From an uncultured Atopobium sp. (GTDB lineage Bacteria > Actinomycetota > Coriobacteriia > Coriobacteriales > Atopobiaceae): a DNA stretch of 11,245 bases. The first letter of the stretch is position 1. The number at the start of each line of letters is the position of its first letter. Of this stretch, positions 1-7,752 are shown one piece after another. The translations under genes were made by a program, and so were the position numbers. Location of the stretch: assembly GCA_937990665.1 (NCBI GenBank), contig CALKRF010000142.1:1-11245 (forward strand), read 5' to 3'. A model generated the notes under the pieces. The model worked only from the letters and a program-made list of their open reading frames with translations. It was not told where the DNA came from and did not search any database.

Positions 1-34
1 CTTTTTAACAGATTATCTGACTTAGGTGTGTTTT

Positions 35-78
35 GAACTGCCTCCTATTTCTCGTATCCAAGAAATAGGAGGCAGTTC
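35..78. terminator. 18-bp perfect inverted repeat, probable terminator hairpin
   Basis: The arms 35-52 and 61-78 are perfectly complementary over 18 bp, around an 8-nt loop at 53-60. The hairpin lies 48 bp beyond the yaaA stop codon and points into the gap where that transcript would end, so a terminator (possibly bidirectional) is the simplest reading. It is not a textbook intrinsic terminator. On the minus strand the stem is followed by an A-run. On the plus strand the nearest T-run starts only at 92, 14 nt past the stem. The right arm contains AGGAGG (67-72). A dispersed palindromic repeat or a folded mRNA leader are alternatives. Nothing else is recognisable in 1-34. Confidence 0.45.
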
Positions 79-126
79 GATTATGCAGGTCTTTTTTGAA
101 AAGTTTTACTTAGTTTTGAGCAGTGA

Positions 127-966
127 CTAGCGACCAGTGACTAGAGTAAGTGTTGCTTCTCCAGAAACTTTTGCTGTGCTTACGTCAACGTCAATGACAC
201 CTGGTAGATTGCTTGCAATTTCTACAATTTGAGACACGCTGACTTCTTTAGAAAGTTTTCCGTTTGCGCGTTGCTTAAAGAGGGCGCCTGCAAGTACACC
301 ACGCATATGTTTTGCATTATGCGATACAACACTGCGCTTTCCCGTACCAGGATCTTCTCGCTGAACAACAACTTGTAACAGCTCACAAGGATGCTTTGCC
401 GAAGGCGTCCACATCTTTCTGTATTCACCCGAGCGACAATCCACGACTATCTGGTCTTTTAGAGCGGCGTTTAACAGGGGATTAAGTTGCTTTTTCCAGT
501 AAGTTGAAACGGTACCAACGGTGGGCAGCTTGATTGAGGCAGACAGTCTATAGTTGGGGAGAAGATCATGCGGTCTCACAACACCCCAAAGGCCAGAGAA
601 AATCATGATTTCTGAGTTGAGGATATCTGCTGGTAATGTGACCGTTTTCTGCGTGTTTTCTACCGTGACGTTTTCAAGTGTCTGGTTGAATTTTGCAGCC
701 TCAAATAGTACGCCAGTATAGAGATTGAGCGCAGTTGTAGTTGGAGCTTCATAGACGTCCAGGTTGTCGGCAATGTCACCGACGGTATTAGGACCAATTT
801 TAAGTAGCTGAGCTGCGTCTGCATGAGAGCATACCTGGTGTAAGTCCTTGATGAGCTCTTCTCGACAGCTGGTAAGCTCGGAGCCAAACAAAAGTGATGA
901 GAGATCAAGAGAGGGTCCCGAGGTGGGGGCGGTTTTTCCTGACGATGGTGGAAGCAAAATAATCAT
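127..966 (-). CDS. yaaA: YaaA-family peroxide stress protein
   Basis: This 279-residue cytosolic protein matches the YaaA/DUF328 (UPF0246) family. In E. coli, YaaA binds DNA and lowers intracellular free iron during hydrogen peroxide stress, limiting Fenton damage; that role is transferred here by family. Visible family motifs, in order, are the N-terminal PPSSGK (residues 6-11), GLWGVVRPHDLLPNYRLS (125-142), YWKK (156-159), CRSGEYRKMW (177-186) and the basic SHNAKHMRG (215-223). No signal peptide or membrane segment is seen. Length is slightly above the usual 250-260, and the last 50 residues look variable. The ATG at 964-966 is preceded by AAAAGGA five nt upstream, which supports this start. 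The gene stands alone and is divergent from addB. The stop codon lies inside a short direct repeat (121-130 and 135-144). The family call is firm; the exact physiology is inferred. Confidence 0.88.
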   Translation of the reverse strand: MIILLPPSSGKTAPTSGPSLDLSSLLFGSELTSCREELIKDLHQVCSHADAAQLLKIGPNTVGDIADNLDVYEAPTTTALNLYTGVLFEAAKFNQTLENVTVENTQKTVTLPADILNSEIMIFSGLWGVVRPHDLLPNYRLSASIKLPTVGTVSTYWKKQLNPLLNAALKDQIVVDCRSGEYRKMWTPSAKHPCELLQVVVQREDPGTGKRSVVSHNAKHMRGVLAGALFKQRANGKLSKEVSVSQIVEIASNLPGVIDVDVSTAKVSGEATLTLVTGR

Positions 967-976
967 GAAAATCCTT

Positions 977-1006
977 TTGATACGGGATTTTTAGTTGTTG
1001 TTTAGT
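977..1006 (+). promoter_or_regulatory. Candidate promoter for the addB-addA-priA-def-fmt operon
   Basis: TTGATA (977-982, five of six matches to the -35 consensus) is followed after 18 nt by TTTAGT (1001-1006, four of six matches to the -10 consensus). Initiation would fall near 1013, about 60 nt before the addB start. The -10 element is weak and the site overlaps the candidate yaaA promoter, so the two could compete. Other weak pairings exist in this AT-rich stretch. Confidence 0.25.
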
Positions 1007-1009
1007 TTG

Positions 1010-1039
1010 ATTCTAATTTATGTCCGGTGTGCGTGGTAA
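1010..1039 (-). promoter_or_regulatory. Candidate sigma-70-type promoter for yaaA
   Basis: Read on the minus strand, TTACCA (1034-1039, four of six matches to the -35 consensus) is followed after 18 nt by TAGAAT (1010-1015, five of six matches to the -10 consensus). This would start transcription near 1003 and give a leader of about 36 nt. It is a by-eye match in a 105-bp divergent gap that must contain promoter signals. No peroxide-regulator operator was recognised. Confidence 0.33.
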
Positions 1040-1071
1040 CTTAAGAAGTAAGAAAATTGGAGAGGTGACGT

Positions 1072-4000
1072 ATGGGCTTGCTTCTGTACAAACAACAAAC
1101 AGGTGCTTTCTTATCAAACTCTGTTAAAGAGCGGCTAGAGGCTTCGCTTGAGAGATGGGGCTCTGCTCAGCTTATTGTGCCTTCTTCCGATACTGTGTTG
1201 TTAGTTAAGAGACAGCTTGGTGCCATCCAAGAACTCTCGGTTGGCGTGAATGTTTCAACTTTTGATGAGTGGATGCGCGATCAATGGAAGCTGTATGGAA
1301 GCTCTGATCGCCTGCTTTCAAATACGCTTCGCAAGGTATTTTTCCAGCAGATTTTGGATGGAATGTCTGCTGATGAGCTAGGCACTTTAACTACTAGCAA
1401 GGGTACGGTGGAGCTTCTCTCTAAGCTTGCTCCAGAGTATCTTTCAGAGCTTGATCAGATTGTGGTCTCTGGCCAACTTTCTGCTGGCCAGATGAGTGCT
1501 TGTAAGGTGTTAGAGCGCTACAAGATACTGCTTGAAGAAAAGTCTTACGTTGAGGTGTGTCAGTGTCTGGATTACCTATTGCAGTCCACCCCAGAGCAAG
1601 GACCTGCACTTGTTTTCTCGCGAGTTGAAGATCTTTCGGAGGCGCGCCTTAAGTTTGTGCGAAGGCTGTCGCAGAAGCGGGACGTGGTGTTTTCTCTTTA
1701 CGTGCCCGAAGGACCTGCAGGTTATGCAGCAGAGCAGCAGCTAGAGTTGGTTGGCGGTCCGGGATGCGATTGTCGTGTGGATACGGGGGTTGCGTCAGCC
1801 GCAAAAAGTCAGGAGCTCAACGATCTTCTCGCCAGGGTGTTCAGGGCCAAGGAGGGCAATGAGGTTACGCCGAGTGGTGCGGTAACGTTTTTGTCGCCGC
1901 TGGGTCAGCATGCCGAGGCAGAGTCTATAAGCAGGTACATCTCTCAGTGCGCAGAGTCCGGATGCAAGAGCTTTGCGGTGTACACCTCGGATTCGCAAAG
2001 GGTTTGGGACGCGCTTTCGCAAAAGCTTGCAGCTAAGGGAATTGCTGCTCACTATAGGCGTTCGGTGCGTATTCAAGACTCGCTTGCAGGACGTGCGTTT
2101 GCTAGCTTGATTGATGCGTATGTCACACTCAGTGAACGCGCAGAACTCGAGAAAACCATTGACTATCAGGCATCTGACCATCAGATGGGAGATATGTCGT
2201 GGTGGCCTCCACGTACTCTTACGGACTATCTGATTTCTCCTATTTCAGGCATAAGCGTTGAGCGCGCGTGGATGCTGGATAAGAGTTGGCGCGGTAATAG
2301 AACGCTGTACGCCACTAGAGTGCTTGAGACGCTTTCTAAGGCGGCTATGAGCTCACGTTTGTGCGCAGAAACCATCAAGAGCCTTGAGCTTGGCAGAATT
2401 GGCTCTGCTGCTCAGCGCATTATTGAATACCTAGCTACAAAAACATCTGATGAGCAGGCAGAGATTGTTCAGTCTAAAGAGTTGACATTTCAGTCTCTTC
2501 AAAACCAAGAGTCGCTTAAGGTAATGAGTAAGATTGTTTCTTCTGCGCAGGAGCTGCATGAGGCGGGATTAAAGCTCACTCCTCAGACACTCAAATCTTT
2601 TATTGAGCTTTGCAAAGACCAGACGGTCATGATGCCTGTTTCTAATGGTATCGAGTCTGATATTCAGGTGCTAATCGCTCCTGTAAGCCAAGCTCATTCT
2701 TTTGAGCCACGTTCTTTTGATACTGTCATTTTCCAGGGTATGGATACGCTGAATTTTGGCGTTAAAGCATCAGACGGTGCACTTCAAGAGTTTGTTCGCC
2801 ATGCGAGTAAAATGCCTAAGGTGTCAGAGTTTGCACGGTATCAAAGAGATTTCTATACGGCGCTTACAACTGCTTCTACCAGCGTTTCATTTGAGAAGGT
2901 TGAGCAAAAAGATGTCTTTAATGCAGTAGCTCTTAGTGAAGTTAAAGCTTGCTATCCCAAAGACTATGCAAAGAAGACAGGGGTTGCTCGCGGAGAAGAA
3001 GAGGTGCTGGTAAACCTGTTGCCTCAAGCTACTGACCTAAAACGTGTTGCTGAACTTCCAACAATTGAGTCTGGGGAAATTGATCCTAAACTCAAAAATA
3101 TCGTGGTACTCCCACGTCATTTGACGAGGGAGACCCTTGAGCAGGAATTACAGGGTCTTATAGAGGTCTCGCGAGAAGGGCTACCACTTCTTTCCGCTTC
3201 TCAGATTGAGACGTATCTTGAGTGTCCCTACAAATGGTTTACGCAACGTCGCATCAAAATTTCCCAGGTAGACACTGAGTTTGCTCCAATGCAGATAGGT
3301 ACCTTTATCCATCGTGTTTTGGAGCTAACACACGCAACACTTTTAGCTGAAGCACTTGGTTGTGATGTGGCTGAAGTTGATTCAGTGGTTGAATCTGCAC
3401 TTTTGCAAGACATTCCTGGCTCTAGGATTACATCTGATAACCTAGATCATGCAAAACAAGTGTTAGACAGCTGTTTTGCCCAGGCGTGGGATGAGCAATT
3501 CATCAACATTAACCGAGCTTCTTCAAATGAGCTTATTCCGCATAGCATTCAAGAAAGAAAACAGGTTGAGAATATACGAGAAGATCTCAAGGATCTTCTC
3601 GAGTTTGAAGCTTCGCACTTTATTGGCTATCAGCCTAGGTTCTTTGAGCTTCGTTTTGGTAGAGAAGAAAATGTTGTTGAGTATGCAGGGGCTCAATTTA
3701 CAGGCTCGATTGACCGCGTAGATGTAAACGCTCATGGTCAGGCACTTATTATTGACTATAAACATAAGGGCACAAATGATCTGAAGGCTTATTCAGCAAA
3801 GCTAAGCCTGGATAGTGAGCTCTCAAAAGAGATCCTTCCAAGGCATGTACAGTCTGCAATATATGCTCAGATTATGAGAAAACAGCTCACCAAGTATAAG
3901 CTTGAGCCAGTTGCTGCAATTTATCTGGGTACCAAAGAGCAAAAAGATAAGCCTTCATTTGCTCTTGCAGGCATGGCAACGGAAGCGGCAACAGAACATA

Positions 4001-4215
4001 TTTGGAACATGCATCCGGAAGATAAAAAGCTCAGGGACCAAGCGGTTATGGTTGTGTCTCAAAATTCAGCAGAGTTTGCAGACTACTTGGACGCTTGGGA
4101 GAATTTAATTGCTCAGAAGGTTCAAGCCATGCTTTCTGGAGATGTCCGAGCTAATCCTTGCGATAAGGATGCATGTAAGTATTGTCCAGTAAAACTGTGC
4201 GACAAGAGGAGGTAA
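1072..4215 (+). CDS. addB: AddB-type subunit of ATP-dependent helicase-nuclease (PD-(D/E)XK nuclease)
   Basis: This 1047-residue protein is the likely partner of the AddA encoded next to it; together they resect double-strand breaks to load RecA. The C-terminal RecB-like nuclease domain is clear. Visible motifs are SxxQIExYxxCPYKWF (residues 708-723, Cys718), GTFIHRVLE (743-751, His747), GSIDRVD (Asp881), IIDYK (Asp895, Lys897) and QSAIY (Gln927, Tyr931). A terminal cluster Cys1035-x2-Cys1038-x4-Cys1043 with Cys718 resembles the AddB 4Fe-4S site; Cys1030 is extra. The N-terminal part looks like an inactivated helicase fold: LIVPSSDT and VSTFDEW resemble early helicase segments. The place where many AddBs carry a Walker A reads YKQQTGAF, so ATP binding is probably lost. 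Length is a little under the 1160 or so of Bacillus AddB and close to RexB-type proteins. The ATG is preceded by GAGGTGA (1062-1068). A G+C-rich patch covers about 1620-1920. The nuclease assignment is firm; the AddB name rests on gene order and domain layout. Confidence 0.85.
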   Translation: MGLLLYKQQTGAFLSNSVKERLEASLERWGSAQLIVPSSDTVLLVKRQLGAIQELSVGVNVSTFDEWMRDQWKLYGSSDRLLSNTLRKVFFQQILDGMSADELGTLTTSKGTVELLSKLAPEYLSELDQIVVSGQLSAGQMSACKVLERYKILLEEKSYVEVCQCLDYLLQSTPEQGPALVFSRVEDLSEARLKFVRRLSQKRDVVFSLYVPEGPAGYAAEQQLELVGGPGCDCRVDTGVASAAKSQELNDLLARVFRAKEGNEVTPSGAVTFLSPLGQHAEAESISRYISQCAESGCKSFAVYTSDSQRVWDALSQKLAAKGIAAHYRRSVRIQDSLAGRAFASLIDAYVTLSERAELEKTIDYQASDHQMGDMSWWPPRTLTDYLISPISGISVERAWMLDKSWRGNRTLYATRVLETLSKAAMSSRLCAETIKSLELGRIGSAAQRIIEYLATKTSDEQAEIVQSKELTFQSLQNQESLKVMSKIVSSAQELHEAGLKLTPQTLKSFIELCKDQTVMMPVSNGIESDIQVLIAPVSQAHSFEPRSFDTVIFQGMDTLNFGVKASDGALQEFVRHASKMPKVSEFARYQRDFYTALTTASTSVSFEKVEQKDVFNAVALSEVKACYPKDYAKKTGVARGEEEVLVNLLPQATDLKRVAELPTIESGEIDPKLKNIVVLPRHLTRETLEQELQGLIEVSREGLPLLSASQIETYLECPYKWFTQRRIKISQVDTEFAPMQIGTFIHRVLELTHATLLAEALGCDVAEVDSVVESALLQDIPGSRITSDNLDHAKQVLDSCFAQAWDEQFININRASSNELIPHSIQERKQVENIREDLKDLLEFEASHFIGYQPRFFELRFGREENVVEYAGAQFTGSIDRVDVNAHGQALIIDYKHKGTNDLKAYSAKLSLDSELSKEILPRHVQSAIYAQIMRKQLTKYKLEPVAAIYLGTKEQKDKPSFALAGMATEAATEHIWNMHPEDKKLRDQAVMVVSQNSAEFADYLDAWENLIAQKVQAMLSGDVRANPCDKDACKYCPVKLCDKRR
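3577..3601. repeat. Inverted pair of the GATCTTCTCG 10-mer inside addB
   Basis: CGAGAAGATC (3577-3586) and GATCTTCTCG (3592-3601) are perfect reverse complements separated by 5 nt, so the RNA can fold into a 10-bp hairpin with a tight loop. It lies within the coding sequence, with both arms in frame (Arg-Glu-Asp-Leu and Asp-Leu-Leu-Glu), just before the nuclease motifs. There is no T-run after it, so it is not a standard terminator. The same word occurs singly at 351-360, 1822-1831, 7492-7501 and 10464-10473. Confidence 0.6.
4207..4212 (+). promoter_or_regulatory. Shine-Dalgarno of addA embedded in the last codons of addB
   Basis: The final two sense codons of addB, AGG-AGG (Arg-Arg), form a perfect AGGAGG nine nt before the addA ATG at 4222. 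The addB stop codon lies between them. This fixes the addA start and suggests that addA translation is coupled to ribosomes finishing addB, which would balance the two subunits. Confidence 0.75.
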
Positions 4216-4221
4216 GCTACT

Positions 4222-7200
4222 ATGGCTGATACACGTTATACGCCTGGTCAAGAGAAGACCATCAAGACGCTTGATAAGCCTCTTTTTGTTGCAGCAGGTG
4301 CTGGTTCAGGAAAAACTTTTACGCTTACACAGAGAATTGTGTGGGCTTTAAAAGAAGGCTCGGGAGCTGACGGAAAGCCGTATCTGAACAGCCTTGACGA
4401 GGCATTGATTATTACGTTTACCAATGCTGCAGCTACAGAAATTAAAGAGCGCGTTAGAGAGGCTCTAGAAAAAGAAGGCCTGCATAGTGCTGCGTTGCAG
4501 GTTGATGATGCGTGGATTAGTACTATCCACGGTATGTGCAGCAGAATCTTAAAGATTCATGCACTTGATCTGGGTCTTGATCCTGAGTTTGAAATCATTA
4601 ACGACATGACCAGAAATCAACTGGTCAATATATCTATTGAAGAAGTACTCAGAGAGCTTTCTCAAGATGAATGCTATGCTGAGTTTCTTTCAACCTATGC
4701 AGGGAACAGAGATGCACTGAAGTCTCGTATTGAAACGCTGATTTCGTACGCTCAGTCATCTCCTGTAGGAATGGATGCTATTTCATTTGTAGGGGATAGC
4801 TCTGACCTGGAAGTTCTAAAAGCGGAGCTTGAAGACCTTGACGCTGCGCTTGAAGCACTAAAGAGTGCAATTGCTGCCACAAAACCGGATGAAGCAGAGC
4901 AGCTACAAAGTGTTCAATCTGAACTTTCAAGTAAATTGCAGCAACACTTGGTTCTCTCGCTCACTGATTTTGACCAGGCGTTTTGGGAGGCTTTGGGAAA
5001 AGCACTCAAGATCGGTCGTTCTTCAAAAGAAATAAAAAATGCAAAGGATGAAGCTGCGTACCGGCTTAAAGTTTGTAGCGCTTTATTTGGACTTATTCAG
5101 GACATGTCTGAGGGTCAGTGTCTGAAAGATGTTGCAGAGCAGGTCTACAAGCTCTTTAAACAGAAGAAACTTGCTGTTGGCGGCCTTGATAACGATGACC
5201 TTTTGCATCTAACGGCAAAGGTGTTTGAAGAGCATCCAGAGATTGCAGCTGTTTACACAGATAAGTTCAAGCTTGTAATGGTTGATGAGTTCCAAGATAC
5301 GGACCAGCAACAGGTGCAGATGATTAAGAGTCTCTCAGGTAAAGATGCTCAATATCTCACCACAGTTGGCGATGCGCAGCAGTCAATCTATCGATTCCGC
5401 GGTGCTGATGTTGATGTGTTCTTTAGACGTCAAGCAGAGGTTTCAGAAGATTTGCAACCCCGTCTTGTAGATAATTTCCGCAGCCACAACGAAGTTTTGC
5501 GATTTGTTGCAAAGGTTTGTAGCGCTGATGGCATGATACCTAACTTTATGGATCTGTCCGCTGGTCGAGAAGAACCTGCAACTCCGTTCATTGCTCATTC
5601 GCCTCGCGTATATTTTGAAGTCACAAAATTTGAAAAGTCAGGAAATTCTAAGCCAGGCGATGACGTCACAAGAAGCCAGCTTGTTGCGTATCAACTTGCA
5701 GACAGAATCAACACGCTTATGCAGGATGAGAAGATCCAAGCAAAAGATGTTGCAATTTTGATGAAATCGGTTAAAAACGCACAGCCCTATATTGAGGCAC
5801 TTCGTACCTTTGGAATTGAAAGTGTGGTTTCTGGAGCTTCAACGTTTGGTGAGCAGCCTGAGGTTCAGTTGATTGGTAGTCTTTTACAGGCACTCGCAAA
5901 TATGTACGATTCATACGAGGGACTATTTCCTGTACTCTCGAGTGAGATTTTTAGTCTTGATGCGTCTGACCTGCTTCTCTTGGGCACTAATTTTGGAGAA
6001 AATGGTCAGAGGATTACCAATAGAGATATTGCAGAGTCAGTAGTAAATGACGTATGTAATCCACCGTTTGAGATAAGTCCAAAGCTCAAAAATGCTTTAG
6101 AGGTGTTGAGTAACGCTCGTAGCTCTCTTTCAAACAAGAGAGTTTCAGACGTTATTAAAAAGGTAGTACTTGATGCCGGATGGATTTCTCGCCTTCAAAA
6201 GATGGGAAATGAGGGACAGTCAAAGATTGCAAATATCTTTGCAGCTCTTGAACAAATTGATAGCTTGCAAAAGGAACTGAGCATTGGCGTAGCTTCAGTC
6301 GCAAAAGCGTTTAGTCAATGGTGTAACACGGCTAAAGAGTCGCCAAAAGTGCTTCATTGCAGCACTCAAAACGCTGTAACTTTTATGACCATTCATGCTT
6401 CTAAAGGATTGGAATTTCCTGTTGTTGCTGTTGTAGGAGCTGTGTCTGGCCCTAAGGCAGGCGCTGGCAGTGAACCATTTTTGCATGTTAAAAAAGACGA
6501 TTCGTATCAGATTGCATTCTCAAGCAGTTCTAAAAAACTTCATGAATTGTATGATGGCTGTCATGAGGTTCCTACAAGTATTGATGAGTGCAAGGATCTT
6601 CTTGAGTGGAGAATGTTCCTGGAAACTCAAGAGAATGAGTTTGAAGAGCAGGAGCAGAACCGCCGTCTGTATGTTGCTCTCACACGCGCTCGAGAAGCAG
6701 TCATTCTTACTTCAACCATCAGCCTTACTAAAGAGGGAATTAGTCCTCGTTATACACGCAAGATTACAGATGCCTTGTTTGAAGAGCCGCCACTTTCTGC
6801 TGGTGAGCATCAGTTTGAATATGGTGGAAATCTTACTGGTTGTATGCGTGTGGTTCAGGGCTCTGGCAAGAAGGATGAGCCTATTCAGGTTGAAGGTTTA
6901 GAGTTGGTTGAACCTTTTGAGGGCAAGCCTGAACCCTCTGATAGCAACCCAAGTGAAGAGGAAAACTCTCAAGCTGTTGAAACGTTTGACCTCTATGAGA
7001 AGGTAAGATTAAGTGTTACCTCAGAAACTACCTATGACCAGCGAAAAGGCTTCTTTAGTTACTCATCAGCTCATCAACAAATGGCAGAGAACTTCAAGGG
7101 AGAGACTTACCAGAAACTTGAAGACCAGTCTCAGGTAGAACGCCAGGAACATGAGGAGGATAACCTTCAACCAGTAACTGAGACTTCCGTTGTTTTGCCT

Positions 7201-7740
7201 GACACATTAGCTGATGATGGAGTAGACCCAACAAGCCTCGGTTCAGCCTTCCATGAGCTTGCTCAGATTATGGTTGAGACTCAGTCTAAGGTTGATGAAA
7301 AAACTATTGATAGATTGTGCTTGAAGAACAGCGTTCCTCAGCGCGCAGTACCCAGAGTTAAACAAGCACTTGAATTGTGGAGCAACTCTGCAATTAGACA
7401 AGAAGCATTAGCTCATGATGTGGTTATTGCGGAGTCTCCCTTTACGCTGCAGGTTGATTCTGAATATGGGAACTATGTAGAAGGAGCCATCGATCTTCTC
7501 GCTTATAATAAGGGAAGCAAAGATGCGCTGGTAGTTGACTATAAAACAGGTGATAAAGGCCTTAGTGCAACTCAGATTTATGAGCATCATCAGATGCAGG
7601 CAAACTTCTATGCCTACGTCTTGATGCAGCACGGATTTACTAAGGTTGAGTGCGCATTTGTTTGTGTTGAGGTTGAAGAAGCTGGTCAGCCACACGTTGC
7701 TCGCTACACGTTTGATGTAAACCATCAACCACGGCTTTAA
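4222..7740 (+). CDS. addA: AddA, helicase-nuclease subunit (UvrD/Rep-type SF1 helicase with RecB-like nuclease)
   Basis: This 1172-residue protein is the motor subunit of AddAB. It unwinds DNA from double-strand ends and cuts one strand. All SF1A helicase motifs are present: Q motif YTPGQEKTI near residue 6, Walker A AGAGSGKT (Lys31), Ia ITFTNAAATEIKERV, Ib STIHGMC, Walker B DEFQDTD (355-361), III VGDAQQSIYRFRGAD (382-396), IV LVDNFRSH (415-422), V TIHASKGLEFP (723-733) and VI LYVALTRAR (816-824). The C-terminal PD-(D/E)XK nuclease has GSAFHEL (1007-1013, His1011), EGAIDLL (Asp1091), VVDYKTG (Asp1106, Lys1108) and QANFY (Gln1126, Tyr1130), so both activities should be intact. Two acidic, polar stretches, about 894-916 and 957-993, probably form a loop and linker before the nuclease. 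Length is close to the usual 1200 or so. The gene starts 6 bp after addB and ends 12 bp before priA. A plain UvrD or PcrA is excluded by the nuclease domain. Confidence 0.93.
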   Translation: MADTRYTPGQEKTIKTLDKPLFVAAGAGSGKTFTLTQRIVWALKEGSGADGKPYLNSLDEALIITFTNAAATEIKERVREALEKEGLHSAALQVDDAWISTIHGMCSRILKIHALDLGLDPEFEIINDMTRNQLVNISIEEVLRELSQDECYAEFLSTYAGNRDALKSRIETLISYAQSSPVGMDAISFVGDSSDLEVLKAELEDLDAALEALKSAIAATKPDEAEQLQSVQSELSSKLQQHLVLSLTDFDQAFWEALGKALKIGRSSKEIKNAKDEAAYRLKVCSALFGLIQDMSEGQCLKDVAEQVYKLFKQKKLAVGGLDNDDLLHLTAKVFEEHPEIAAVYTDKFKLVMVDEFQDTDQQQVQMIKSLSGKDAQYLTTVGDAQQSIYRFRGADVDVFFRRQAEVSEDLQPRLVDNFRSHNEVLRFVAKVCSADGMIPNFMDLSAGREEPATPFIAHSPRVYFEVTKFEKSGNSKPGDDVTRSQLVAYQLADRINTLMQDEKIQAKDVAILMKSVKNAQPYIEALRTFGIESVVSGASTFGEQPEVQLIGSLLQALANMYDSYEGLFPVLSSEIFSLDASDLLLLGTNFGENGQRITNRDIAESVVNDVCNPPFEISPKLKNALEVLSNARSSLSNKRVSDVIKKVVLDAGWISRLQKMGNEGQSKIANIFAALEQIDSLQKELSIGVASVAKAFSQWCNTAKESPKVLHCSTQNAVTFMTIHASKGLEFPVVAVVGAVSGPKAGAGSEPFLHVKKDDSYQIAFSSSSKKLHELYDGCHEVPTSIDECKDLLEWRMFLETQENEFEEQEQNRRLYVALTRAREAVILTSTISLTKEGISPRYTRKITDALFEEPPLSAGEHQFEYGGNLTGCMRVVQGSGKKDEPIQVEGLELVEPFEGKPEPSDSNPSEEENSQAVETFDLYEKVRLSVTSETTYDQRKGFFSYSSAHQQMAENFKGETYQKLEDQSQVERQEHEEDNLQPVTETSVVLPDTLADDGVDPTSLGSAFHELAQIMVETQSKVDEKTIDRLCLKNSVPQRAVPRVKQALELWSNSAIRQEALAHDVVIAESPFTLQVDSEYGNYVEGAIDLLAYNKGSKDALVVDYKTGDKGLSATQIYEHHQMQANFYAYVLMQHGFTKVECAFVCVEVEEAGQPHVARYTFDVNHQPRL

Positions 7741-7745
7741 GGAGG
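7739..7745 (+). promoter_or_regulatory. Shine-Dalgarno of priA overlapping the addA stop codon
   Basis: AAGGAGG (7739-7745) shares its first two bases with the TAA stop of addA (7738-7740) and lies seven nt before the GTG at 7753. Its strength and spacing support GTG as the priA start and point to translational coupling with addA. Confidence 0.75.
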
Positions 7746-7752
7746 CAAGAAC

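Noticed and set aside
1..34. Possible tail of an upstream gene
   Set aside because: Too short to assign; it could be intergenic, and no protein or RNA family is recognisable.
967..1071. Possible peroxide-regulator (PerR/OxyR/Fur) operator in the divergent gap
   Set aside because: No clear palindrome matching those operators was found, only AT-rich sequence and weak promoter matches.
1468..1492. Inverted repeat TCTGGCCA / TGGCCAGA with 9-nt loop
   Set aside because: The arms encode the repeated protein string SGQLSAGQ in addB and are too short and isolated to indicate function.
1795..2181. Minus-strand frame (128 codons) inside addB
   Set aside because: The plus-strand frame runs unbroken through the whole region. 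The G+C-rich patch here lowers stop-codon density and makes long chance frames likely.
6470..6901. Plus-strand frame (143 codons) out of phase inside addA
   Set aside because: It overlaps helicase motif VI of addA and shows no family features.
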